A DNA stretch of 64,000 nt. Origin: Cardiocondyla obscurior. Taxonomy: Eukaryota > Arthropoda > Insecta > Hymenoptera > Formicidae. Every line of letters begins with the position of its first letter. Within the stretch, counting starts at the first letter, position 1. Made by a program: the position numbers and the translations under genes. The stretch lies in the NCBI RefSeq assembly GCF_019399895.1, contig NC_091865.1:563001-627000 (forward strand). The letters run 5' to 3'. A model generated the notes under the pieces. It was not told the origin of the DNA. It made no database searches and was given only the letters and a program-made list of their open reading frames with translations. Below, piece by piece: positions 36,575 through 46,575 of the stretch.

Positions 36575-39562
36575 TAATAAAAAACCGAAATAGGAAAACA
36601 AAAGGTAATAGAGAAGCAGAGCCAAGGTATTATCTGTCATGTGTCCCCGAGAATCGATAGACGGTTACATTGTTATTGCGGGCAGAATAATATCGTTTCA
36701 CGTACAGTGTCGAACTGGGCGCGCGTACAAATCCAATTTCGATGCTTTTTAAGATCATCTCGCGAATAAAATCGCGACTACGGGGACGTCGACGATGGCG
36801 GCACCGGCGGCGGCGGCGACGATGGCGGGAGAGGGAGGGTGGCGGGGGAGGGAGGGGGGAGAAAAAAAAGAAATGTTTTCGTAGTGCTTTGTCGAAAAAG
36901 GCATGTACAGTCGGCGGAGAAAATTGATCGCGGCCGTGGAAAGTGTTATTTTCGCGACATCGCTTTCCTCTCCGTGCCACGGGGGCCCGTTGCTTATTTG
37001 CTTTACCGAGGAATATCGTCGGTCCGGCTATTTGCTTGCAATACACGCTCGGCGAGTCATTGACAATATATGTTTTACGGATAAATACATTTCGCGTTTG
37101 CGTGTGCGCTCGGTCTCGCGCGCGCGCGCGTGACAGGATTTTCTGACGGGTGCAGTTTTTTTTTCGACGTGCTTTGCCCCGTGCGTGGTGCTCTGCTTGA
37201 ACTCTTTGCCCTGATCCCTTTCCCCTCGCCTCCTCCTCTGTGTGTCTCTCTTTCTATCTCTTTCTCGCTCCCGTAAACTCTCTCCGCGCCTCTCCTCCAC
37301 GTCGCCCGCCCCCGACTACCTCGTCCCCCTTTCCGTCTATACTCGCGTTCTAACGGACGAATTGAAAGTATATACGTTTAAGAATTAAATCAATAAACGA
37401 GGAATCGCGAAATTGTGGCAATTATCGTGCCGGCGGTCCTGCACATTTGATTTCGCGTTATCGCTTATATTTATCTATTTCGAGAGTCCGCGGGGAATGA
37501 AATTTTTGGGAATCTTGCCAGAGCTCCCCCCTCGATAGGGGGAACGGAGAGCGAAAGAGGAGAATTTTACCAGAATAGTGTGCATTACGTAAATTAAATT
37601 TAATTATGTTATATTAAATTATATGCCGGGGAATATATGAAATATTTGTTTCGTGCCGCGATCGAGAAATTATCGAAAACAACTTGGTCGTGTGCCGTGA
37701 AGTAACCATGCATCGCTCGTATACACGGTTGCCTTTTAACGATTTCTATATTCATCGCTGATGTGGGTTACACTACTCCTCGTGTGTTTCACTCGCGCGA
37801 ACAATGGAACGCGATGCCGGCCTGAAACCGTCTCTCGCGAACGAATTCTACTACGAAATCAAATTCCAAGGTGGAAGACGATCGCGCCGCGATCCGAGTT
37901 GTCCTTGCTTTCGCTCGGTTTTGCGCGATCAGAGCTGCAAACGAATCCGTGCGCGGAAATAAAATTCGCGCGTCGAAAACAATAGCCGGTGATTTATATC
38001 GCGACGCCTAATTCGCTCGAGCTCACTCTCTCTTTCTCTTTCCGCTTCTCCCTTCGCGAGACAAATTTTTCGACAAAATCGGATAAATGCGCACGATAGA
38101 ATTTTATGCGCCGCCCCCGACCTTCTCCGCGATTATTTTTACATTTAGCACACGAAAGGATTGCGAGATATACGCGAAATAAAATGTCGCGAAGAAGGTC
38201 ACGCAGCTGCATTTATAATGTCACGTATATTCACCGTACAGCGAGATGCACCGTTTTCCCAAGCAGATCGGAAAAGTCGACGCGTAGAAAATATAATAAC
38301 GTAATAAATTAAAACGGCCGATTATCGCGTCACCCATTTGCGTTTTTCGTGAGCGCGCGGTGAAAAAAAAATCGATGCGTCTGTGAGAGACTTAAGAAGA
38401 AAAAAAAACACATACTATATTTAGTACTTTGTGCACTTTGATGGGCGCGACAAATGTGCGACCCCAGTTTATTACGTCGCGATAAAAATCAACAGTTTTT
38501 CTTCTTCTTCTCGTTTTTTTTTTTTTCTTCTTTTTTTTCTCTCCTTTCGTTTTTGTTTCTCGAGACGATTGACGAGTCGTTCGCGCATTCGAGACCTCGC
38601 TCGTGATAGAAAATACGTTTCGAAATTTGCGCGATGACGCGGCAATTCTCTTCGAGAGTAATAAAGTCGCTCCGAGTTTTCTCGCGGGTTTATTTATCTC
38701 GCGCAAGGTTACCCAATGCTCTACCTTTAATCGCGAGCTAGATTCCGTTTGTCAAGTACTGTATCGAGCATTTCCCCCCCCCTTCCGCCGCCTCCTCTCC
38801 CTTTATTCTGGGAATGATATCACATTAATGCTCGAATATCACGGCTCATCGCACGTAAAGCGGAGACATTACGTTTCGAAAGCGAGTTTAATATTCTCGT
38901 TACGCTAATTGCGGCGGCAAAAACCTCAACTTTTATTAATTGTCCCTGAACTCTTTTTATTTTTTTTTTTACTTTTTTTTTTTCCATTATATTCCGCGTT
39001 ACGCTTCACGACGAAATCACATTATTAGCTGAACTAATATTATCATTATTTAAACAATGCAAATGCAACGTGTTTACATTTATTCATTTATTCATGAATT
39101 ATTATTGGTTTTGCCGAGGAATAATATATTTCTTCGCTTCTATATTTCTCCATAAATCAAAATTATAATGTATAATTAAATGTTATATATTCAACGCGCG
39201 ACGGCCGACAATATTCCGTTCCAGCTAGAAAATTGCTAATTCCCCCGCTGAAATTTGTAATTATAATATATCAGGAGACACAGACGCGCAGAAATAAAAT
39301 CCCGCCCGCGCAACGTATTTGCACCTTGCATGCGGAAACTGTCCTTCCTATTAGCGCGAAGGCGGAGCACGTAGACGAGTTTCTTTTTGTCTCTGTTGTT
39401 TTCCAGCTATATCCTTTTTTATATTAATTTATCCAGTAATCGCGCGTGCATACGTAGCCTGTTACGTGGAGTCGCGTATCCGACATGTTTACACGCCTGT
39501 ATCTCTGTGTGAAATCATCGGGATCGCGTATTCGTATGAGCGCCGTCGGTGTGCGCGTGCAG

Positions 39563-39775
39563 GCCGAGTTGTACAGGCCGTATCAAATTCAGCACCGGGG
39601 CTAAAGACTGAAGAGACAGGTGCCCCAGGTGCTGACAATAGCCAGCTCAGCGAGCGAGCAGAGCAAACGGCTGGAAAACCCAGTCAAATGCACACTGTAT
39701 ATAATAGGGAGCTGTACGGACCGCTCTTTTTCGTCGTCGGAAAAATGTTTTCTTTGAAATACGGCCCGCGTGCAG
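39563..39775 (+). other. Candidate symmetric (phase 1-1) coding exon
   Basis: A 213-base segment lies between an acceptor (gtgcgcgtgcag) and a donor (CGTGCAG then GTACCT). It is open in one frame that enters and leaves in phase 1, so it could be included or skipped without a shift. Its base composition is more balanced than the flanks. The peptide (NSAPGLKTEETGAPGAD, then QMHTVYNRELYGPLF) has no family I recognise. The phase fits the 35465 start but not the 35508 start. It could instead be noncoding; a TATATAATA motif lies inside it. Confidence 0.25.
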
Positions 39776-41835
39776 GTACCTCTCTACCTATCAGTTCATT
39801 ATGAAGCGATTTCCAGTCGTTCGTTGTAGAACCGCCTCTACGTCTCTGCGAGGCATTTATACAACGCTTCGAATTTAACTCTAATTTATGATTTCATTGC
39901 TTTACAAAATTAAACTTTATTTATATTATCTTCAACTGATATACGCGTACGTGTAATATACCATTATAATTATTCAAATAAATTTAAAAAATGTATATAT
40001 TCGCATACATATGAATTAGAATTATTATAATTAAATACATTTAGCATATTATAATTACGAAGTTGCTACTTTTTTCTTTTTTTCTTTTTTTTTTTTTTTT
40101 TTAATTGAAATATAGAATAACTTTCGAAGCGAATAGAATAAAAACAAAATTAATCACGTTGATGGAAAAAGTTTCGCTGGCGTATTTATTCGAATTTATA
40201 GCTCGCGCGGACGTGCGTGCATTTATTGATCTTTTTGTGCCACCCATTATCCATCCATAGAATCTGCCTTGCTCTCCCCACTCGCTCCCTACCCTGTCCT
40301 CTCGCTTATCTCTCCAGCCTTTTCATCGTAGCATCGCGTCAATGTCTGTAAATATTAACGCCGTTAATCTAAATCCTCGACGTTGACTTGACTCCTCCTC
40401 GTCTTTTTCGATCTCTTTTATTTTCCATTTCTCTTTAGCTAACGACGTTAAGCGGAAGTGCCCGTTACTGCTTTAATGAAATTTACTTTTGGAGCTTCGT
40501 AGGAGCTCAGCCTTTGAATTGCATCATGAGAGATCGGGAAGGGTCGCGTACGACTCCGCCTGTCGACACTCTAGTTAATTAGCCGAAGATTAGAAATCGT
40601 CTATTCGTGATATCGGAACAATATCGCCGGCCGCGCGACATATCTGGCGCATCGCGTACGATTTAATTTTAGCTGATGCGCGCAAACGCGGAATTTTATT
40701 TCTTTTTTTCGTAAGCCGTATCGCGCTCCTCGTCAAATTGTCGCCGCGGCGTACAAGGTTATCTCTCTCGCTCTCCCTTCTTATCCCTCTCTAAATCGTT
40801 TAATTGGTAGCGAAACTCAGATTTCTTCTTTTAGACTCTCGTACGGGCGCACGCTAGATTCTCGTCGAAATGAGAAGCGGTGGCGATAAGAATCTTTTAT
40901 TCAACCGCGTGATAACGCGGCGCGAAACAAGACGAGGTCGCAGCGGTGCGAATGATTCACTCGGGATCATCGTCGAAATATTTCAAACCTCGTTGGCGAA
41001 GACCGCGCCGCGATACGTCGTTGCGATCTGATGGATTTTTGTCCGGCCTCGCGATCGTCGCCTCGCGAAATCGTATTAAAATTAAAGCCGTCCGGCGCAC
41101 CCACCCACCTCTCCCCGCGCCGAGCCGCCGATCGCCGTGACGTCGTTCAATGTAATAGAGTTAATGAATACGTGCGATTAGATATTGTGCCGCGTGGCAC
41201 TGCATATAAGCGAGGGAAAACTACTAGCCGAGGAAGCCGCTAACACTCGGGAATTCTACGCCGGACTGTACATCATGCTAAAATTCTAATCGGTAAAATT
41301 AGTCGGGAGGGGGTACAGTCACGGCAGAAACTCCGGCTGACCGCGATTCTAAGCAAGAAAGTTATGAAATCAATTCAACGTAGGCGCGACTTATATTATA
41401 CCGTGGCTTCTCCCCCTCTTACCCTCCTACCGAGATAAATAATTTATGGAATACAAGACATTAATTAATTAAAAGAAAAAGAACTAAAAGTTTGCTTGGA
41501 TAATTAGCAATCGTTAGCAATATTAACCGAATTGATGTTATTTAAACGATACAAGCGTGTAAGTATTTTTTTTCTTTTTCTTTTTTTTTTATTTTTACAT
41601 CGCGAATACATGTCGAGGAAAAAATAGTACAAATTAAATGTTGAATATCACAATGTAAAATATCTGTGTGTCGATAAATGCGCCGATAAATACACGAGCA
41701 CTTTGCTCTTGGCTCTGCAAACATTTACGTAGTGGTTTACATAAATGTCCTTCTCTAATAAGCGCGTTATCACGCGTATCGAGCTTTTTCCTCTCTCTCT
41801 CTCTTCCTCTCTCTTTCGCTCTCCTTTTTTTATTC

Positions 41836-41861
41836 TTTTTTTTTTTTTTTTTTTTTTTTTT
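41836..41861. repeat. Poly(T) run
   Basis: About 26 thymines following a CT-rich tract. Confidence 0.9.
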
Positions 41862-43058
41862 ATCGATTCCACTCGCGCGCTGAAGTAATTCGCTGTTCAT
41901 TTAGTTTCGCGGATGTAACGCGCGCAAGGCCAACATTCGCGAGTGCAGTTATCGTGATTACGGCCGCAAACATAACGGCGGGGCGCTATGAATTTTACTG
42001 CAATACAATTGCAGCGCAGTAGATGAATAATCGTGAAAGCACGTATGAACATCGGTCATTTGTTAACGGGCGATTTAATCTAGATTCGGGCCGTGTCGTC
42101 GTAGAAATTTCGTCATTACTGCGATAAAGGTACCGAATGGTTTCCCACTTTGAATCATTAGTCACGTTAACTCGCTATGATCGTCCTCGCAATTACCCAT
42201 GGGCGCGTCATTGCTATTTAAAGTCCGCCGCGCTGTTATTAGAGAATTATTATTTCCATTATTTATTGCTTCGCATCCAATTCTCTATCGGTGTCGCGAT
42301 AATATTCATGTCGGCGTGAATCGTGATGCAGCACCGGATTGAATAATATTTCGCCATTAGCGTTGCATCAGATTGTCACTACTACTTTTTTTCCTTTCAT
42401 CTTTCTGTTTTTTTTCTTTCCTTTTTCTTTTCGTATTAATAAAACAATTAATGTAGAATTTTATTTTGCCGCGATCAATAAGTTACTCCACCGGGATGAG
42501 AATGTCAACTTTCATCTCTGTCCCACATTGATATTCCACGGTTATAATCGTAATATAATTCCTCTTACATTTCTCGTTAAATCTTTTTACATTTCGTTCT
42601 ATATTACTTACAATTCTACCTTCCTTTTCCGATTCGTTTGCTACGTACCTGCATTAGCGCGCTTATACGTTTTCATAAAAGATCTTATTTCAAAAGATAT
42701 AATACTCATTTTATTGCGCAGTAAAATCCATACGCTTTTTACGTTGAAAAAAGTTGCGTTCCGCACTTAATTTGAAAATATTTTAATATTCCACCATTAT
42801 GATTTATTGCAAGGGAGCGTTTAATATTCTTTCACAAAGACTTAATTAATGATAATTAACTTGTGCAAATATCGGAGTTATTATAATTTCTTATTTTATC
42901 ACATTTATTCAGCAATAACTCTAATAAGTATTCCTTACACATAGACCGGCGCTGGCCCTAGCGATAACTTTTTTATTTACGACCAGAAGAAACCGTGCGC
43001 TCGCTATTTTTTAAAAAACCCTAATTACAAGTTGCGAAAAAAAAATTATGCGACTTAC

Positions 43059-43097
43059 TGCACGAGCGTCAGCGAAGTTGTTCAAGTCTGCCGGTGG
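43059..43097 (-). other. Array unit A, 39-base micro-exon candidate
   Basis: Bounded by TTACAG on the 5' side and GTAAGT on the 3' side (minus strand). It is exactly 39 bases, the same as the matching segment of unit B, and about 22 of the first 28 bases are identical to it. A further donor-like GTAAGG follows a possible last segment that ends at 42939. Confidence 0.4.
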
Positions 43098-43208
43098 CTG
43101 TAACATAAAATAAAACATTAATGTAGACATTTTGGTATTTCAATTAAAGTAAAGGTAGAGATTTATTTTAATAAAGATTTTCTAAAAGAAAAAAAAATTA
43201 ATATTCAC

Positions 43209-43392
43209 CTAAAAGTTGATCCGCCGATGCACGATGCCCCCCGGGCCTGCTCCTCCTCTCAGTTCGGACGTCGTGACGAGTCGTCCTTCCGCGCACAAGT
43301 CACTCGCGAGCACCCCGACCGTGATTTTAAATCCGCGAAAATTATCGATCACTGTCGCGTGGTATTTTTCGGCACTGCTGAAAAAGAAAATC
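43209..43392 (-). other. Array unit B, core-containing exon candidate
   Basis: Acceptor TTTTCAG before 43392 and donor GTGAAT after 43209 on the minus strand, 184 bases. It contains the shared core at its 3' end. It follows the unit B 39-base segment with an intron-like gap of only 29 bases, which is very short for a real intron, so both parts may belong to one exon. Confidence 0.35.
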
Positions 43393-43421
43393 CTGAAAAT
43401 AAAAACAAGTTATTGGCTTAC

Positions 43422-43460
43422 CAAACTGCATACAGCGGAGTTGTAGAATTCTGGCGTTGG
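43422..43460 (-). other. Array unit B, 39-base micro-exon candidate
   Basis: Bounded by TTTCAG and GTAAGC on the minus strand. The length and the 5' 28 bases match unit A. If translated in phase 0 both give a P-x-P/A-D/E-L/F-x-N-x-A pattern. Confidence 0.4.
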
Positions 43461-43580
43461 CTGAAACATAAAGAGAAAAATATTAATGTAGACATGCTAA
43501 TTAGTTCGTAAGTTTGACAAAAAAAAAAAGTAGAAGTTTATTTTATTTTTTTAAATATAATTTAAAAAATTGATATTCAC

Positions 43581-43816
43581 CTAAAAGTTGCTCCGCCGAT
43601 GCATGATGCCTCCTGGTGGGCCTGCTCATCCTCTCAGATGGGACGTGACGAGCCATCCCTCCGCGCACTGGAAACTCGCGAACGCACTCGCGTAAAAAAT
43701 TATCGTAGAAAAAAAGCGCGCGATAACTAGCGGCACTCCCGAATCGGCCGACGAACCGGCTACGGTTCGTATAATAAAATATCGACGTGCGACACTGCAG
43801 CGGAGTTCCTCTTGAT
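43581..43816 (-). other. Array unit C, exon candidate
   Basis: Acceptor CTGTTGCAG and donor GTGAAT on the minus strand, 236 bases, ending in the shared core. The core reads CTGAGAGGATGAGCAGG, with a TGA where units B and D have GGA. Confidence 0.4.
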
Positions 43817-43930
43817 CTGCAACAGAAAAATGAAAAAAATTATTTTGTAGATGTCACATCTAATTAAATAAAATAATGGGAACATGTTATAAAAAGTCTA
43901 AAGCATTTTATCCCGAAGAAAAATTGATAC

Positions 43931-44914
43931 CTACCCCGGGGTTGCTCCGCTGGGGCAGGATACCCTTCCTGGGCCTGCTCCTCCTCTCAGGTAGCACGTG
44001 TCGAGTCCTCCCTCCGCGCACTGGACGCCCGCGAACACCCCGGCCGTGCTTTTACAATCGCGAAAACGATACTGCACTCGCGTTTAAAATGCAGCCATAC
44101 CAAAAAATCGCGTCCGAATACGGTACGGAAATCCCGGAGCGACCGACCGACACGGCACGAACACGCGGTCGCTGCGTAATGCGTACTTTAAAGAAACGCG
44201 ACGTAATCGCACGTGCTCTTCTCGCGCGGAGCATCACACGTGTTCTCCTCACACGGAAAATAGGGAGAAAATAGTCCTCGTACCGGGCGGTTTTCGCTGT
44301 ACGCAATACGCAAATGAATATCGCTTCCGGTACGAACACACGTGGCTGCGGTATAGCGAGTAGTGAGTACGTGTGCGCGCGCGACCGCTGGAGAAGGACA
44401 AAGCGAGAGTGGGAGTAGTGGGGGAAAAATACCTAGCGCGCGGCACGTAGGCTCGCGCTCGCTCTCACCCTGTTCCCCCCCCGCCTCCCCCCGACCCTCC
44501 CGCGCCTATCTATTCGTTACTCTCGTTCGATTTAATTGTAATATTTAATTTAGTATGTCCAGACAAAGACGGTGCTTCCACCAAGTCTTCCTCGATCTCA
44601 AAAATCGAGAAGACCGTCTTTGCCTGGACATATTAATTAAATATTAAAATTAAACCGAACCTCCAAATCGCCGATTTGATAATTAAACTAAATAGGATTT
44701 TTTCGTGAGCTAAATTTAAAAGCGTTTAAATCGAGAGGAACCGTGCGTTAAAAATTGGAAGAGTCTTTTACGCGACGTGATACAATCAGATCTCAATAAT
44801 TATTTAGAAAAGAAAGAATAGATTTTTTACCCGAAATGCTTATAATTGAAATTGATACTGCGAAAAGAAAACGCGTGACTCACGAATATGCTGGCGGAAT
44901 GTTAGTAAGGTAAT
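43931..44914 (-). other. Array unit D, expanded by internal sequence and a hairpin
   Basis: A 31-base segment (44884-44914) with acceptor TTACAG and donor GTGAGT is followed, nearly 1 kb downstream on the minus strand, by a core copy ending at 43931 before GTATCA. The intervening DNA includes a long hairpin and a CpG-rich stretch, so unit D looks like a copy interrupted by an insertion. Confidence 0.35.
44539..44646. repeat. Long near-perfect hairpin
   Basis: Positions 44539-44573 and 44613-44646 are inverted copies with about three differences across 35 bases. An inner stem (44585-44596 with 44604-44614) continues the fold around a loop of about 7 bases, with a bulge at 44574-44584. A MITE-like palindrome or a pre-miRNA-like RNA hairpin are both possible. 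Confidence 0.75.
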
Positions 44915-45063
44915 CTGTAACAAATAAATGAGAAAAATTAAATTGTAGAGATCTCAATAATTATTTAGAAAAAAAAAAGATTATACGCGCCTCTGATATT
45001 TTAATTAAATAATACAAAATTAAGTTTCGAAACCGGCAAAGATAAAAAAAAATTGATTCATAC

Positions 45064-45188
45064 CAGTGAGTTGCTCCGCCGATGCTCGATGCATCTCCTA
45101 AGTCCTCATCCTCCTCTCAGAACAGGCCACTCCAACGAGAATGTCAGTCTGATGTTCCTTCGACGAAAGTCTTCCTCTGGATTTTTAT
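45064..45188 (-). other. Array unit E, exon candidate
   Basis: A compact unit of 125 bases with acceptor TTTGTTTCAG and donor CACTG then GTATGA on the minus strand, containing the shared core in the order seen in the other units. A TGA lies in the core. It is the most complete single-exon form in the array. Confidence 0.4.
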
Positions 45189-46551
45189 CTGAAACAAAAA
45201 AATTATATTCTATTAGCAAAAATGACGAAAATCAAACGTACTGCTTTACAATTAAATAACGCAGTTACGAGCGCTTCACGTTTTATTTCACGTGCTTTAA
45301 AAAAAATCCCAGTTGCAAATTAATTAATATTTTTTTATCGATCAATAACGAATTATTATCCCATCCGTATTTAGTTCACTTGCTGATCGGACTGTACATT
45401 CATACGCGAGTGTATGTCCGCGCGATTACATTGCTCGTTTTCAATCGGCCGAAATAAAAGAGCCAAAAAATAAATGGAAAAAGAAAGAGGGAAGACAAAA
45501 ACCGCTGTAGTAATGTAAAAGGAAGGCGATCGCGTGTTGACTTAATTCTTCTATATCTACGTGAATTATAACTGTGTGCGGCCGTTATCTGTGAAAGTTC
45601 CCGACTGCATTATCGCGAGCACCGAATCGCCGATAAATAATATAAGATCTAATTCCGTAGTTATGTGCTACGTACCGTGCTCACTTGGCGATTTAAATGA
45701 ATAAATTTTCCAAGCACCCTCCCTCCTCCCCCCAGCCCCGTGGCAACGGCTTCGGTATAAATTGCAAACGTGTATTATGTAACGAATTAAATTTAAAAGA
45801 GGTATTTTATAAGAAGTAAATTATAACTTTTCAAACTTTCTCGAGGGCGCTTTCTTGGTGGGGCGTTTTCAAATTGCTTTTATCATATTTTAAATTTCAT
45901 TCGGCTTTATTCGAAAATAAAAGAAAAAAAAACGCGATAGATATATACAACAGCGAAGATGCTGCACCTTTATAGTTGCAGCGATAAAACATTTACATTG
46001 CTATCGATCCCTGGGTATCTAACACTTGTATCTCCTTCCTTGTACGCGCCGTCTACGTGTACGCGATTCAGAGCCAATCGATTGCCCCGTAGCTCGCAGA
46101 AAATTTTGTTAAATCACACACCGCGGCTTTTGTAGGAAAAGAGTAGAGTTTCAGCCGATTTCTACAATTAGACGTCTGTTTGTTCGTTCAAAACGGCGAT
46201 AAAGCGCGATTTGTTCTTTATTCTTTTTCGCCTGACGTCGCGTCGGGCGGCGCATTGTACAGTTGAATTCATGTTTATTCAGCCTTGACACGTACGCTCT
46301 TATCGAGCTGCTCTCTCCCGCTTCGGTATCGTCACTCGCTCTAAAACGGCCTTAATGAGTCTCGGCAACATTCTCTCCTCATGCTTTCTCACGAAATTCA
46401 TCGGTGAACCTTCCGCGTTATGTATACATGCGAAATACTTCGCTCGATGAGCTATACGATTATGCGCTTCACAATCGAGGCATAATGAAATGCGGATACA
46501 AAGTGTAACGAGCACAGAATAGATATTAAAACTTGTTACATAAAATCCAGG

Positions 46552-46575
46552 ATATATATATATATATATATATAT
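46552..46575. repeat. (AT)n microsatellite
   Basis: Uninterrupted AT dinucleotide repeat of about 12 units. Confidence 0.9.

Larger units (their letters stand above)
35523..42938 (+). other. Probable intron of the gene starting at 35.5 kb, otherwise empty
   Basis: CpG-rich DNA with long polypyrimidine tracts and A/T runs. Open frames on both strands follow these tracts and are not called. A possible exon at 39563-39775 is listed separately. Confidence 0.4.
42939..45188 (-). other. Tandem array of exon-like units, probable noncoding transcript
   Basis: Read on the minus strand, five acceptors with T-rich tracts ending TTACAG, TTTCAG or TTGCAG are at 45189-45190, 44915-44916, 43817-43818, 43461-43462 and 43098-43099. 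Donors in the same orientation follow, including GTATGA after 45064, GTGAGT after 44884, GTATCA after 43931, GTGAAT after 43581 and 43209, GTAAGC after 43422 and GTAAGT after 43059. Four units share a core beginning CTGAGAGGAGGA and ending near CATCGGCGGAGCAAC, directly before the donor. Two units have TGA inside the core in the frame where the others are open, so a conserved protein is unlikely. This suggests a spliced RNA with repeated exons, or repeats that carry splice sites. No promoter or poly(A) site is assigned. Confidence 0.45.

Noticed and set aside
43209..45188. Plus-strand acceptor-like CTCCTCTCAG motifs in each array unit
   Set aside because: Plus-strand donors are missing or inconsistent among units, whereas minus-strand acceptors and donors recur in every unit.
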